DNA of 64,000 nt from Arsukibacterium perlucidum DSM 18276 (GCF_000382165.1 NZ_KB907702.1:124001-188000); one strand, 5' to 3'. Counted from the stretch's first letter, positions 1 to 10,567 are shown. Numbers and translations are program-made. Notes: generated from the sequence alone by a model not told the origin.

Positions 1-6
1 CAAAAA

Positions 7-2145
7 CTATTGATAAAAGCGGCTGTTTTGCTCCGCCATTGCCAATAAGCGCGGACAAGGTGCAAAACGCTCACCATGTTCAGCTTGCAACTGACGCAGG
101 GTTGCCACCAGATTAGTGACACCCAAGGTATCGATATAACGGAACGGCCCCCCCAGAAACGGTGGGAAACCAATACCAAAAATGGCACCAATATCACCAT
201 CACGGGCAGAGGCAATCACCCCCTCATCCAGACAACGTACTGCTTCGTTCAGCATTTGCGCAGTGCAACGACTGGCGATGGCGTCACCAGCAAGCTTGCC
301 ACCCGGCGTAACGCCAAGTACGTTATACACGCTGCTATCGACCGTTTTAGCACCTTTTTTCGCCGCTTTGCCATACGCATAAAAGCCTTTGGCCGATTTT
401 TTACCTTTACGGCCATCGGCCAGCAACTTGTCAAAGGCGGCTGGAGGTGCAAAGCGCTCGCCAAGTTGCTCAGTCAGGATGGGTGAAATTTTGGCGCCAA
501 CATCAATACCCACTTCATCCAGTAAGGTGATGGGGCCGACCGGGAAACCGAACTTCACCAGTGCCTTATCGATTTTTTCGACTGGCTCACCCGCCAGCAA
601 CAGGTTGGCGGCCTCGTTCATATACAGCGCCAGAATACGATTAACATAAAAACCGGCGCCGTCTTTAACCACTATTGGCGTTTTCCCCTGCTTACGCGCA
701 AAAGCAACGGTAGTGGCAATAGTCTGCGCTGAGGTTTTATCGTGGGCGATAACTTCGACCAACGGCATTTTATCAACGGGTGAAAAATAATGCAGGCCAA
801 TTACGTTTTCTGGGCGCGCCGCTTTAGCGGCAATCTGACCAATAGGTAATGAGCTGGTGTTGCTGGCAAAAATGGTATGCTCTGCGCAGTGCTGCTCAAT
901 ATCCGCTACCATTTGCTGTTTTAACGCCAGATCTTCAAATACCGCTTCAATGACTAAATCGACATCATGAAAACCGCTGTAATCTGTCGTACCGGTTAAT
1001 AACAGTAACTGCTTTTGCATTTCAGCTTTACTGATAAAGCGGCGTTTAAATTTCTTCTGCAGCAAATCATAGCTATATTTCAGCGCATTACTGATGCCCT
1101 GCTGGTTGATATCTTTAATTCGTACCGGTACTCCGGCCTTAGTACTACTGACGTTAGCAATACCACCGCCCATCAGACCGCCACCTAATACCGCAGCCTT
1201 GCGTACTTTCTGAGGCTGAGTATCACCGGCCCCGGTTTCTTTTTTCATCTGAGTCGTCGCAAAAAACAAACTGCGCAGCGCGGCCGACTCTTTGGTCATG
1301 CATAGCTGGCCAAAGGCTTTAGCTTCTGCTGCCAGGCCTGCGGCATAGCCACTATCCTGGCCTTTGCGTACCACCTCAATAATCCGCACCGGCGCCGGAT
1401 AATTGCCCTGGGTTTTCTTTAACGTTTGCTTCAGGGCCTGAGAGAATAATAAATTACGGCCAGGGCCGGTATTCTCCAGCAATTTCGCCAGCATACCTTT
1501 GTCTTTGGCAACGCTTTTAGCTTTACCCTGCAACGCACGTTTTACTGCAGCGTCCAGTAAAATAGTTACCGGTACGACTTCGTCGATCAGGCCGGCTTTC
1601 TTAGCCTGCGAAGCCCGTAATTGTTTACCTGTCAGCATCATATCCAGCGCTTTTTGCACGCCAACCAGCCGCGGTAAACGCTGGGTGCCACCGCTACCCG
1701 GCAGCAAACCTAACTGCACTTCCGGCAAACCAAGTACCGTTTTTGCCGAATCAGTAGCAACCCGGGAATGACAGGCCATCGCCAGCTCCAGGCCACCGCC
1801 CAGACAAGGGCCATTGATCGCTGCTACCACCGGTATTTTCAGTTGCTCAAGCCGGTCAAACATCTGCTGGCCCATCCGGGCAATGTCTTCGGCCTGCTCT
1901 GCTGTTTCGCAGCTATCAAGCATAGAAATATCAGCACCGGCAATAAATGAATCTTTTTTGCCGCTGATAATCACCACCCCTTTGACCGCGCTGTCGCTTT
2001 GCAGTGTATTCAGAATGGCGTCAATCTCATCGGCAAAAGAGGCCTTCAGCACATTCATGCTTTCACCCGGAATATCCATGGTGATCACCGCAACCTTATC
2101 GTCACGGATGGCCAGGCTAAAACTGCTTTGTTGTATATTAGTCAT
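7..2145 (-). CDS. fadJ: Fatty acid oxidation complex alpha subunit FadJ
   Basis: Bifunctional enoyl-CoA hydratase / 3-hydroxyacyl-CoA dehydrogenase of beta-oxidation, 712 aa, the usual length. The N-terminal ~190 residues are a crotonase domain with the oxyanion-hole segment [16 protein letters not shown] Rossmann segment with [10 protein letters not shown] near residue 325 is the NAD site, followed by the dehydrogenase C-terminal domains ([25 protein letters not shown]). It is the second gene of a two-gene operon and overlaps the fadI stop by one base (TAATG). A GGAG ribosome site precedes the ATG. The pairing with a 436-aa FadI-type thiolase favours fadJ over fadB. The stop codon is at the very left of the window, so the gene is complete. 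Confidence 0.96.
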   Translation of the reverse strand: MTNIQQSSFSLAIRDDKVAVITMDIPGESMNVLKASFADEIDAILNTLQSDSAVKGVVIISGKKDSFIAGADISMLDSCETAEQAEDIARMGQQMFDRLEQLKIPVVAAINGPCLGGGLELAMACHSRVATDSAKTVLGLPEVQLGLLPGSGGTQRLPRLVGVQKALDMMLTGKQLRASQAKKAGLIDEVVPVTILLDAAVKRALQGKAKSVAKDKGMLAKLLENTGPGRNLLFSQALKQTLKKTQGNYPAPVRIIEVVRKGQDSGYAAGLAAEAKAFGQLCMTKESAALRSLFFATTQMKKETGAGDTQPQKVRKAAVLGGGLMGGGIANVSSTKAGVPVRIKDINQQGISNALKYSYDLLQKKFKRRFISKAEMQKQLLLLTGTTDYSGFHDVDLVIEAVFEDLALKQQMVADIEQHCAEHTIFASNTSSLPIGQIAAKAARPENVIGLHYFSPVDKMPLVEVIAHDKTSAQTIATTVAFARKQGKTPIVVKDGAGFYVNRILALYMNEAANLLLAGEPVEKIDKALVKFGFPVGPITLLDEVGIDVGAKISPILTEQLGERFAPPAAFDKLLADGRKGKKSAKGFYAYGKAAKKGAKTVDSSVYNVLGVTPGGKLAGDAIASRCTAQMLNEAVRCLDEGVIASARDGDIGAIFGIGFPPFLGGPFRYIDTLGVTNLVATLRQLQAEHGERFAPCPRLLAMAEQNSRFYQ

Positions 2146-3455
2146 TATTCAGTCTCCACAATCATTGCAGCACCCAAGCCCCCCGCAGCACAAGCGGTAG
2201 TTAAGCCAACACCGCCGCCCCGACGCTGCAGTTCATTCAGGGTTTGAACTATTAAGCGGGTACCAGTAGCTGCAAACGGATGGCCATAAGCCAGCGAGCC
2301 GCCGTTAACATTAAATTTGGCCATATCAATTTCACCAATCGCCTGACTGCGGCCCAGTTTTTCTTCGGCAAACTTTTTACTGCCAAACATTTTCATGTTG
2401 GCCAGAGCCTGAGCGGCAAAGGCTTCATGCATTTCAATCAGGGTAAGGTCGTTCAGATTCATTCCGGCCCGGTCCAGTGCAATCGGCGTGGCATAAGACG
2501 GTCCCATCAGCATATCTTCATGCACCCCAATGGCCGAGAACGCATAGCTGCGAACAAAGCCCAGTGGCTTGTAACCTAAGGCTTTGGCGCGGCTCTCTGT
2601 CATCATTAACACCGCCGAAGCACCATCAGTAAGTGGCGTACTGGTCGCAGCGGTAACGGTACCATGATTGCGGTCGAATACCGGCCGCAACTTAGCGTAC
2701 GACTCCAGCTTTGAGTCCATCCGGATATTGTTATCGATATCCAGGAATTTGTTATAAGGCTCGACATGGGCTGTCATCACTTCGTTAGCCATTAACCCGT
2801 TTTGCCAGGCTTTTGCTGCCAGGCTGTGCGAGCGATGCGCCATTTCATCCTGGGCGGCGCGGCTGATGCCATGGGTTTTAGCCATTTGCTCGGCGGTATC
2901 GCCCATTGATAAGCCAGTGCTGTATTCAGCAACAGCTGGTGGCACTGGCATAAGATCTTTCAAACCCAACCGACGTAAAATACTGAGTTTCTGACCAAAG
3001 GTTTTGGCTTTATTCATATCTACCAGAGCCCGGGCCAGTTTTTTACTGACCCCGATAGGTAGCACTGAGCTGGAGTCAGCGCCGCCGGCAATAGCAATAT
3101 CAAGCGTGCCAGCCATCATCGATTCAACAACACTGGCAACTGACTGAAAGCTGGTAGCGCAAGCCCGGGTAACACTATATGCATCGGTATGCACCCCCAT
3201 GCCGGTGCCAAGCACAATTTCCCGGGCAATGTTTGGCGCTTCAGGCATTTGTACCACCTGGCCATACACAACCTGTTGTACCAGGCTGGCATCCAGTTCA
3301 CTGCGGATCAGTAATTCGTTAACCACCAGTTTAGCCAGGTCCAGCGCCGAAACGCCATGTAACTCTGTAGCTTGTTTTGCAAAAGGCGTACGTAAGCCCG
3401 AGACAATCGCTATCCGATCACCACTGCGGGTATGAAGTTTAATGGGCGCTGACAT
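2145..3455 (-). CDS. fadI: 3-ketoacyl-CoA thiolase FadI
   Basis: Acetyl-CoA C-acyltransferase, the last step of the beta-oxidation cycle and partner of FadJ. It has 436 aa, typical for FadI and longer than FadA. Visible thiolase signatures are the nucleophile region RACATSFQS, the C-terminal catalytic His in [14 protein letters not shown], and the second catalytic Cys in [10 protein letters not shown]. An AGAGGAAAG ribosome site precedes the ATG. It is the first gene of the fadIJ operon. Two palindromes 52 and 101 bases upstream resemble FadR and PsrA operators, which fits fatty-acid-responsive control (inference). Confidence 0.96.
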   Translation of the reverse strand: MSAPIKLHTRSGDRIAIVSGLRTPFAKQATELHGVSALDLAKLVVNELLIRSELDASLVQQVVYGQVVQMPEAPNIAREIVLGTGMGVHTDAYSVTRACATSFQSVASVVESMMAGTLDIAIAGGADSSSVLPIGVSKKLARALVDMNKAKTFGQKLSILRRLGLKDLMPVPPAVAEYSTGLSMGDTAEQMAKTHGISRAAQDEMAHRSHSLAAKAWQNGLMANEVMTAHVEPYNKFLDIDNNIRMDSKLESYAKLRPVFDRNHGTVTAATSTPLTDGASAVLMMTESRAKALGYKPLGFVRSYAFSAIGVHEDMLMGPSYATPIALDRAGMNLNDLTLIEMHEAFAAQALANMKMFGSKKFAEEKLGRSQAIGEIDMAKFNVNGGSLAYGHPFAATGTRLIVQTLNELQRRGGGVGLTTACAAGGLGAAMIVETE

Positions 3456-3506
3456 AGCTTTCCTCTTATGAAGTTCGTTTTATCGTGCGAAATAGTCGAA
3501 GCCAAA

Positions 3507-3521
3507 ACAGGTCTGACCTGT
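3507..3521. promoter_or_regulatory. FadR-like operator upstream of fadIJ
   Basis: Perfect palindrome ACAGGTC-T-GACCTGT, 7-base arms and one central base. The core GGTCNGACC is the core of FadR sites known from enterobacteria and vibrios (from memory of the motif). It lies about 50 bases upstream of the fadI start codon, where a repressor would cover the promoter. The regulator itself is not in the window. Confidence 0.6.
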
Positions 3522-3555
3522 AAAGATAATTTGATTGTAACGACAGTTGCTGCCA

Positions 3556-3575
3556 ATTAAAACACTTGTTTTAAT
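3556..3575. promoter_or_regulatory. Palindrome, possible PsrA-type operator
   Basis: Inverted repeat ATTAAAACA-CT-TGTTTTAAT, 9-base arms, in the fadI/moxR divergent intergenic region. The inner AAAC-N4-GTTT matches the general shape of PsrA/TetR-family sites that control fatty acid degradation. It could serve fadIJ, the moxR operon, or both. Assignment is by motif resemblance only. Confidence 0.4.
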
Positions 3576-3678
3576 GCAAACTGAACCTTATTTAGGTTAT
3601 AACGTCATAGCCTAGCTGTTTTTAAAGCTAACTGTGCAGAAAGTAACCAAAACTTTTAACCAAAAGACTAATATCATT

Positions 3679-4632
3679 ATGGTAAATGCGTTTTCCGCCT
3701 TAAAGTCGTATCTCGATAGTCAGGTATTAGGCCAACCTGAACTTACTGAAGGCATTTTACTGGCCTTACTGGCTAATGGTCATTTACTGGTTGAGGGCCC
3801 GCCAGGTCTGGCGAAAACCCGGGCAGTAAATGCGCTGGCACACGGGGTTGAAGCTGAGTTCCACCGGGTACAGTTTACCCCGGACTTATTACCTGCAGAT
3901 TTAACCGGTACCGATATTTACCGGCCGGAAACCGGCCAGTTTGAGTTTCAGTCTGGTCCGCTGTTTCATCATATTATTCTGGCAGACGAAATTAACCGGG
4001 CACCGGCCAAAGTGCAGTCAGCATTACTGGAAGCGATGGCCGAGAAACAAATTACCGTTGGCCGCACCACTTACAAGCTACCAGAGTTATTTCTGGTAAT
4101 GGCCACCCAGAACCCGCTGGAGCAGGAAGGCACTTATCCGTTACCGGAAGCCCAACTCGACCGCTTTTTATTGCACCTTAAAGTAGACTACCCTACTGCC
4201 GAAACCGAGCGGGAAATACTCAGGTTAACCCGTAACGAAGCCCTGAATAAAGCACAAAGCCAGCCTGCTGCAATAAGCCAGGCCGAGATCTTCAGTGCCC
4301 GTCAGGCCACCTTAAAACTGCACCTGGCGGATAGCCTCGAGGATTATATCGTGCAGTTAATCATGACAACCCGCAATGGCGCAGCTTACAGTGCCAAGCT
4401 GGCATCCTGGGTAAGCTATGGCGCCAGCCCCCGCGCGACTATTGCGCTGGAACGCTGTGCCAGAGCCAAAGCCTGGCTGGCAGATCGTGACTTTGTTACT
4501 CCGGATGATATTCAGGCCGTGTTTCACAACGTGCTGCGCCACCGCCTGATCTTAACTTATACCGCAGAGGCAGAAGGCATTACTACTGACGATGTGCTGA
4601 CTGAAATCCTTAACTGTGTTCCCGTACCCTGA
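3679..4632 (+). CDS. MoxR-family AAA+ ATPase
   Basis: AAA+ chaperone-like ATPase of the MoxR family, which commonly activates or matures von Willebrand factor A (VWA) domain partners encoded next to it. Walker A is GPPGLAKTR, Walker B is IILADEINRAP, with sensor-type MATQNP and the arginine-rich lid segment GASPRA. The frame is open from a GTG at 3634, but the ATG at 3679 gives the family-typical start (MVNAFSALKSYLDSQVLGQ) and is preferred, although neither has a clear ribosome site. First gene of the six-gene Bat-like operon; nine bases separate it from the DUF58 gene. Confidence 0.92.
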   Translation: MVNAFSALKSYLDSQVLGQPELTEGILLALLANGHLLVEGPPGLAKTRAVNALAHGVEAEFHRVQFTPDLLPADLTGTDIYRPETGQFEFQSGPLFHHIILADEINRAPAKVQSALLEAMAEKQITVGRTTYKLPELFLVMATQNPLEQEGTYPLPEAQLDRFLLHLKVDYPTAETEREILRLTRNEALNKAQSQPAAISQAEIFSARQATLKLHLADSLEDYIVQLIMTTRNGAAYSAKLASWVSYGASPRATIALERCARAKAWLADRDFVTPDDIQAVFHNVLRHRLILTYTAEAEGITTDDVLTEILNCVPVP

Positions 4633-4640
4633 ATAACACT

Positions 4641-5588
4641 ATGAACACCGTGTTTTCAGCCAGTCAATGGCTTAAACAGTTAAGCGCTGATGGCAGCTCT
4701 GTTGGGCTGCCCGAACTGCTATGGTATCAACGTCATACCAAAGTGCTGAACCTGAAGCCCACCATCAGTATTCAGAGTAAATTGGCGGGTACTTATCTGG
4801 CTCGCAGTAAAGGCCGGGGTATGGAATTTGACGAAGTCCGGCATTATCAACCTGGCGACGATGTCCGCACTATCGACTGGCGGGTAACTGCTCGCAGCGG
4901 CAAGGTACACACCAAATTATTCCGGGAAGAAAAAGAGCGGCCGGTATTTATTGTTACCGATTTAACTGACAGCATGCGCTTTGGCAGCAGTTTGTTGTTT
5001 AAATCTGTGCAGGCTGCGCATCTGGCAGCGGTTATCGCCTGGCATGTCAAACAACATGGCGACAAACTTGGCGGCCTGGTATTCAGCAATCAGCAACACC
5101 GGGAATTAAAACCCCAGGGCCGCAGCCATGGCGTACTTCGCTATCTGCAAGCCTTGCAGCAGTGTCATCACAGCGCTGCCCTGTCTAATGGTTTAACCTT
5201 ATCCCAGGCACTGGGTCAGCAACGACGTCTCAGCCGCCCGGGCAGTCTGGTTTATATCCTGTCTGACTTTAATCAACTTGATGAGCAGGCACTGCGCCAT
5301 ATCCGGGCCATTAGTCAGCATAACGAAGTAACCTGCTGTCAGATCAGTGATCCATTGGAACTGGCGTTACCGCAGGCAGCCCGGGGCATTGCCGCTATCC
5401 GTAATCAGCAGCAGGTGGTTAGTGCAGAACTGGCCGACCCCAGGCTGCGCTTACGATATCAGCAACAGCAACAGCAACAACAAAGCAAGCTGGCGCTGAC
5501 CTTACAGCAAGTCGGTTGCAAATGGTTAGATATCAGCGCCGGTGCGCCCATTATCAGTCAGTTGGAGCAAATTCATCATGGCCGCTAA
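4641..5588 (+). CDS. DUF58 domain protein of the MoxR/Bat operon
   Basis: 315-aa DUF58 protein. The hallmark RHYQPGDDVRTIDWRVTARS lies around residues 67-86, followed by a degenerate VWA-like fold (IVTDLTDSM with MIDAS-like residues). Family members pair with MoxR ATPases; the biochemical role is not well established. Near the C-terminus there is a run of eight glutamines encoded by CAA/CAG repeats (about 5458-5482). The 3' end overlaps the next gene by eleven bases, suggesting translational coupling. Confidence 0.9.
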   Translation: MNTVFSASQWLKQLSADGSSVGLPELLWYQRHTKVLNLKPTISIQSKLAGTYLARSKGRGMEFDEVRHYQPGDDVRTIDWRVTARSGKVHTKLFREEKERPVFIVTDLTDSMRFGSSLLFKSVQAAHLAAVIAWHVKQHGDKLGGLVFSNQQHRELKPQGRSHGVLRYLQALQQCHHSAALSNGLTLSQALGQQRRLSRPGSLVYILSDFNQLDEQALRHIRAISQHNEVTCCQISDPLELALPQAARGIAAIRNQQQVVSAELADPRLRLRYQQQQQQQQSKLALTLQQVGCKWLDISAGAPIISQLEQIHHGR

Positions 5589-6072
5589 GCAGCAACTCCT
5601 TGAGCAGCTGGTGGACATTGCCGAACCAGCCTATCAACTTTCCTGGCAAATTGCGCCGGGAGTTTATATGTTGCTGACGCTTGCCCTGATAGCACTAGCC
5701 TACGGCGGCTGGAAGCTTTACCAGCGCTGGCGCTATCTGGCGGCAAAGCGTCAGGCAATCGTTTTACTTAACCAGCTACAGCCTGGCACTGCAAGCCAGA
5801 TTAACCAGTTGTTAAAGCGGGTGGTGCAACACTATGCGCCAGCCCATCCGGTACTTACAGCCAGTACTGCGCAGTGGCATAATTTTTTACAACAACAACT
5901 GCCGGCTAAAGCGCTGCCGCCGCTGAGCAGCTTGCTCTATCAGGCCGGGCCTGAGCCTGAGCAGAACCAGCAGTTTTATCAGTTTGCGAAAAGCTGGCTG
6001 CAACAATTGCGCCCGGCAACACTGGCTACCAGCCAGAGTCAGCTCCTGCCATCGGAGGTAGCTGATGTTTGA
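5578..6072 (+). CDS. DUF4381 family membrane protein
   Basis: 164-aa protein with one membrane helix near residues 26-46 (ALIALAYGGWKLYQRW follows) and a basic cytoplasmic stretch. This matches the DUF4381 proteins found between DUF58 and VWA genes in such operons. The open frame extends 12 codons upstream, but the ATG at 5578 has GGAG correctly spaced and is chosen. It overlaps the next gene by eight bases. Function is unknown; probably it is part of a membrane assembly with the two VWA proteins (inference from context). Confidence 0.8.
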   Translation: MAAKQQLLEQLVDIAEPAYQLSWQIAPGVYMLLTLALIALAYGGWKLYQRWRYLAAKRQAIVLLNQLQPGTASQINQLLKRVVQHYAPAHPVLTASTAQWHNFLQQQLPAKALPPLSSLLYQAGPEPEQNQQFYQFAKSWLQQLRPATLATSQSQLLPSEVADV

Positions 6073-7054
6073 GCTTAGTTATCCCTGGCTACTGTTACTC
6101 ATTGTTTTGCCGTTATTTTTGAAAAAACGCCAGCAAGACAGTGGTGGTGCCCTAACCTTACCGGCCCTGGCCCGGTTAGCAGGCGAGCAACAACAACGCC
6201 CGGGCTGGAAACGCCATTTTGCTTCACTGCCGCAAGCGCTAATCTGGATAATGCTGGTGTTAGCAGCATGCCAGCCGCGGTGGCTGGGTGAGCCGGTCAC
6301 CCTGCCCCAGCAAGGCCGTGATTTGATGTTAGCTATTGATTTATCCGGCTCAATGGATATGAATGACATGGTGCTCGATGGCCAGACGATGAACCGGTTA
6401 TCGGCGGTGAAACGGGTGGTGGGTGACTTTATCCTGCAGCGCAAAGGTGACCGCCTGGGCCTTATTCTGTTTGCCGACGCGGCGTATCAGCAAACGCCGC
6501 TGACATACGATTTGGCTACTGTGCAAACCTTTCTGGATGACAGCCAGCTGAAACTGGTTGGCCAGCGCACGGCTATTGGCGAAGCTATTGGTCTGGCAGT
6601 TAAACGCTTAAATGAATACGAAACCAGTAATAAAGTGCTTATTCTGTTAAGTGATGGTGCTAACAATGCTGGCAATATCCAGCCACTGGAAGCGCTGGCA
6701 CTGGCTAAAGCTGCTGGCATTAAGGTCTATACCGTAGGTGTCGGTGCGGAGCAGATGGTGCAGCAAACCGTTTTTGGCCGGCGCACCGTTAATCCCTCTC
6801 AGGATTTAGATGAACAATTGTTAACTCATATCGCCAGTGAAACCGGCGCCAGGTATTTCAGGGCCCGCAACCTTGCTGAATTAAAACAGATTTATCGTTT
6901 GCTGGATCAACTGGAACCGATCAGCCGTGATAACCTGACGTACCGGCCGCAGCACAGCTTGCTGCACTGGCCACTGGCGGTGGCATTAGTGTTGTCGTTT
7001 GGATTGGCAATCAGGCGGATTAACTGGCGGAGGCTGTATGAACCTGCTGGCTGA
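6065..7054 (+). CDS. VWA domain membrane protein, BatA-like
   Basis: 329-aa protein with an N-terminal helix (SYPWLLLLIVLPLFL), a second helix near residue 65, a VWA domain, and a C-terminal helix (WPLALALVLSFGLAI-type). The metal-ion-dependent adhesion site is complete: AIDLSGSMDMND (DxSxS) plus the later Thr and Asp (QTPLTYD, LLSDGANN). It is the BatA-type partner of MoxR. The gene overlaps both neighbours. Confidence 0.9.
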   Translation: MFELSYPWLLLLIVLPLFLKKRQQDSGGALTLPALARLAGEQQQRPGWKRHFASLPQALIWIMLVLAACQPRWLGEPVTLPQQGRDLMLAIDLSGSMDMNDMVLDGQTMNRLSAVKRVVGDFILQRKGDRLGLILFADAAYQQTPLTYDLATVQTFLDDSQLKLVGQRTAIGEAIGLAVKRLNEYETSNKVLILLSDGANNAGNIQPLEALALAKAAGIKVYTVGVGAEQMVQQTVFGRRTVNPSQDLDEQLLTHIASETGARYFRARNLAELKQIYRLLDQLEPISRDNLTYRPQHSLLHWPLAVALVLSFGLAIRRINWRRLYEPAG

Positions 7055-8879
7055 TTTTCATTTATTACGCCCATGGTGGCTGCTGGCTCTGCTGCCTGCC
7101 CTTACATTGTGGCTGTTGATTTTACACTACCGGCAACAAAGCAGTGCCTGGCAGCGGGTTATTGCCCCGCACTTACAGCAACTGATGCTCAGTGGCAATT
7201 TACTGCTTAAGCGCAACCCCCTGGCGCTACCGGTACTGTTAATTTGCTGGTTGCTTAGTGTGTTAGCGCTGGCAGGTCCCAGCTGGCAGAAGCAACCACA
7301 GCCAGCTTTTACTTTGAATAAAGCCACCGTGCTGATTGTCGATATGTCGATATCGATGCGCGCCACCGACATGACACCAGACAGGTTTAGTCAGCAACGA
7401 TTTAAAGCGCTCGACTTTATTGAAGAACTGGCTGAAGGCGAACTGGCATTGATAAGCTTTGCCGGTGATGCCTTTGTGATCTCGCCACTGACTCCCGATT
7501 TTAACAATGTCCGGTTACTGCTTAATGAACTGAGACCGGAATTAATGCCGGTGCAGGGATCTAATATTGCGGCAGCGTTAGACGAGGCAGATAAGCTGCT
7601 GCGCCAGGCCGGGCACAGCCACGGGGATGTCGTGCTTTTTACAGATGGCTTCGCCTCTTCTGCTTACCCGGAAATTATGCAACGGCTGGATAACTGGCCG
7701 CACCGACTGTCGGTTTTAGCCTTTGGATCTGAACAAGGTGCGCCGGTACAACTTGAAAACGGCCAGCTGCTGAAAGACTCCCGTGGTGCTGTAGTTATTC
7801 CAACAGTGCCGGCTAGCCAACTGGCAGCACTTGCCCGCAAAGGCCGTGGCAGTTTCGCCGCCGCCGGCAGCAGTAACAGCGATATAGCCGGACTGTTAGC
7901 AAAAATAAACAGCCAGTTTCAGCAACAGGCAGAGCAGACTGAGCAATTCGCCGGCGATCTGTGGCAGGACAACGCTGTCTATCTGGTATGGTTACTGTTG
8001 CCATTGGCACTATATCTGGCCAAACGTGCACCAGTGCTGGTGTTATTACCCCTTTGTTATATCCCAAATGCTGACGCAGATGTCTGGCGAGATCTTTGGC
8101 AAACTCCTGCTGAGCAGGCGATAACTGACTATCAGCAGCAAGATTACCACAGCGCGCAACAGAAATTTAAAGATCCACTGTGGCAAGGCAATGCGGCATA
8201 CCGGCTGGGCAATTATGCCGGCGCAGAGCAAGCATTCAGCCGAGCTGTAGAGCAGCAACCAAGCGCCGACGGCTATGCCAATTTAGGCAACAGCCTGGCG
8301 ATGCAACAAAAATTTGAGCAGGCACTGGCCAGTTACCAGCAAGCATTGGCTCTTGATCCTGAACACACTCAGGCAAAACAAAATGCTGAACTTCTAAACC
8401 AGCTGCAACAGCAACAGCCTAATCAGCAGCAAGATGGTGAACAACAAGACGGCGAGCAACAGGACGCTGAACAACAAAATGCCGGGCAGCAAGCCGCTGA
8501 TGACAGCTCAGTCGGATCTGAAGGTGATAGCGCAGAACAGGGGCAAAGTGATCCAGAGCAAAATGACACTGCCGGCGAACCGTCAGATCAAAATGCCGCA
8601 CCCCAGCAGCAAACTCCGGAACAAACTGAGCCAACGCCTGATGAACAGCAAGCAGCCTCAGCCGAACAACAGCAACAGCAAGAGTTGACTGACACTGAAC
8701 AGCAACAGGCAATTCGTGAAATGTGGCCTAATGCTAATCAGGAAGAACAGCAGCAACTGGACAATTTATTACGCAAGGTGCAGGACGACCCGGGGTTGTT
8801 GCTCCGCAACCGAATGAACCTTGAGTATCAGAAACGCCGACAATACGCTTTACCTAAAGGAGTAGAACAGGAATGGTAG
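7038..8879 (+). CDS. VWA-TPR membrane protein, BatB/BatC-like fusion
   Basis: 613-aa protein. It has N-terminal membrane helices, a VWA domain whose MIDAS reads VDMSISMRATD, a helix near residues 310-330, then TPR repeats (YRLGNYAGAEQAFSRAVEQ; YANLGNSLAMQQKFEQALASYQQAL). A long Gln/Glu-rich low-complexity tail follows, about residues 455-590. The TPR part corresponds to what is a separate BatC in other operons. The start was moved to the ATG at 7038, which has a GGCGGAGG ribosome site, rather than the upstream in-frame start at 6999. It overlaps BatA upstream and BatD downstream. Confidence 0.9.
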   Translation: MNLLADFHLLRPWWLLALLPALTLWLLILHYRQQSSAWQRVIAPHLQQLMLSGNLLLKRNPLALPVLLICWLLSVLALAGPSWQKQPQPAFTLNKATVLIVDMSISMRATDMTPDRFSQQRFKALDFIEELAEGELALISFAGDAFVISPLTPDFNNVRLLLNELRPELMPVQGSNIAAALDEADKLLRQAGHSHGDVVLFTDGFASSAYPEIMQRLDNWPHRLSVLAFGSEQGAPVQLENGQLLKDSRGAVVIPTVPASQLAALARKGRGSFAAAGSSNSDIAGLLAKINSQFQQQAEQTEQFAGDLWQDNAVYLVWLLLPLALYLAKRAPVLVLLPLCYIPNADADVWRDLWQTPAEQAITDYQQQDYHSAQQKFKDPLWQGNAAYRLGNYAGAEQAFSRAVEQQPSADGYANLGNSLAMQQKFEQALASYQQALALDPEHTQAKQNAELLNQLQQQQPNQQQDGEQQDGEQQDAEQQNAGQQAADDSSVGSEGDSAEQGQSDPEQNDTAGEPSDQNAAPQQQTPEQTEPTPDEQQAASAEQQQQQELTDTEQQQAIREMWPNANQEEQQQLDNLLRKVQDDPGLLLRNRMNLEYQKRRQYALPKGVEQEW

Positions 8880-10567
8880 TACGTGGTCTGTCATTGAGCT
8901 TAATGTGGAGTGCACTGTTAGGTGTGCTACTTAGTTTGCTGCTTAGTGCGCCAGCTTTTGCTATCAGCCAACTTAATGCCCGGCTAGACAAAAATCCGGT
9001 CATGCTGGGTGAAAGTGTGTTGTTAGAAGTAACCGCCGACAGCAGATTACCGGCCAGCAGTATCAACTTCAGAGTCCTCGACAATAATTTTACTGTGATG
9101 GTGCCATCGGTCAATCAGAGCACCAGAGTGATTAATGGCGATGCCAGTCACAGTACTACCTGGACTGTTACACTACTGCCTAAAGCCAGCGGTAATTTTA
9201 CCATTCCGGCTTTTAGCATTGATAACGTCAGCAGCGAACCATTAACTATTGAAATTCTGCCAGTGCAGCAAGGCTCTGGCACCCTGCGTGACGTCTTCCT
9301 GCAAAGTAAACTCAGTAGTAACGAGCTGATGGTGCAGCAAATGGTGTACTACGACGTTACTATCTATTTTAGCGGCGATATTCAGCGGGGCAGTTTGTCA
9401 GAACCGCAGCTTGATGACGCGCTTATTCAGCAGGTCGGCCAGGATAAAGAAGGCTCAGAACTGATTGACGGTGAACGTTATCGCTCAATTACCCGCCGCT
9501 ATGCCATTACGCCACAGCGCAGTGGTGAGTTTACTATCGCCCCTCCCACTTTCAGCGGTGACGTAATAGACAGGGAAAGTGCCCGCCAAAGCTATTTTGC
9601 CAGAAGCAGAACCATAGTACGGGAAGCTGAAGCACTGCCGATAACAGTACAGGCCCAACCTGCAGGCTTCAAAGGCGACTGGCTGGTTGCTGGTTTGGTC
9701 ACACTTAATGAAGAATGGCAACCTGAGCAAGCTCAGTTGGTACAGGGTGAGCCAGTTACCCGGATTATTACCCTGTCAGCAGTAGATGTAGCAGCCAACC
9801 AGTTACCTGAACTAACTATAGAACTACCCGATGGTTTCAGGGTGTATCAGGAACAACCACAAGTTAAAGGTGCGGAACGGGCGGGTCGCCTGGTGGCGCA
9901 ACAAGTCATTACCAGTGCCATCATTGCCAATACGCCGGGGGAGTTTACCCTGCCCGAGGTTAAAATATCCTGGTGGAACAGCCAGACCAACCGGTTAGAA
10001 CAAACCATTTTGCCCTCGCGGAAAGTACAGGTGCAGCCAAATCCGCAGCGGCCCAATACGCCGCTAATAAGCAATGAGCCGGCTAAATCGTTCATAGAGT
10101 CTGCTCCCCTGCCCCAGCCAGACTCTGGCTGGGGTTGGAATTATACCAGCTGGCTGTTACTGGTTGGCTGGCTGTTAAGCGTAGCATTGTTGATCTGGCG
10201 GCAGCCTAAGATAACGCGCCAACAAGCTGGCACCGGGCCAGGCGCCGAGCAGAGCAGCGGACAAAAATTTAACAGTAAAGCATTAAAGGCGGCTTGTCGC
10301 ACTCATAACAAGGCCGCTGCCCGCCAACAGCTACTGCTATGGGCCCGCCACCATAAAATAATGAGCCAGGGTTCGTTAAGTGCGCTTAGCCAGCAAATCG
10401 GCCCGGGAGCATTCAGCAACCAGTTACAGCAACTAAATGCCGCACTCTACAGCGACAGCGCGGCACACTGGCAAGGTGATGCGCTGCTGCAGGCATGGTC
10501 AGATTATCAACAAGGTAACAATCAACCGGTAAAAAATGACGCACTTGCCCCGCTCTACCCGGAATAA
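8873..10567 (+). CDS. BatD-like protein (oxygen tolerance family)
   Basis: 564-aa protein with a cleavable signal peptide (hydrophobic to about residue 30, ending PAFA), a long beta-rich periplasmic region and a C-terminal membrane helix near residues 423-441. The opening NARLDKNPVMLGESVLLEV is the typical start of BatD proteins. It is the last gene of the MoxR operon and overlaps the stop of the VWA-TPR gene by seven bases. AGGA precedes the ATG. The name BatD refers to Bacteroides aerotolerance; the role in gammaproteobacteria is not known. Confidence 0.88.
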   Translation: MVVRGLSLSLMWSALLGVLLSLLLSAPAFAISQLNARLDKNPVMLGESVLLEVTADSRLPASSINFRVLDNNFTVMVPSVNQSTRVINGDASHSTTWTVTLLPKASGNFTIPAFSIDNVSSEPLTIEILPVQQGSGTLRDVFLQSKLSSNELMVQQMVYYDVTIYFSGDIQRGSLSEPQLDDALIQQVGQDKEGSELIDGERYRSITRRYAITPQRSGEFTIAPPTFSGDVIDRESARQSYFARSRTIVREAEALPITVQAQPAGFKGDWLVAGLVTLNEEWQPEQAQLVQGEPVTRIITLSAVDVAANQLPELTIELPDGFRVYQEQPQVKGAERAGRLVAQQVITSAIIANTPGEFTLPEVKISWWNSQTNRLEQTILPSRKVQVQPNPQRPNTPLISNEPAKSFIESAPLPQPDSGWGWNYTSWLLLVGWLLSVALLIWRQPKITRQQAGTGPGAEQSSGQKFNSKALKAACRTHNKAAARQQLLLWARHHKIMSQGSLSALSQQIGPGAFSNQLQQLNAALYSDSAAHWQGDALLQAWSDYQQGNNQPVKNDALAPLYPE

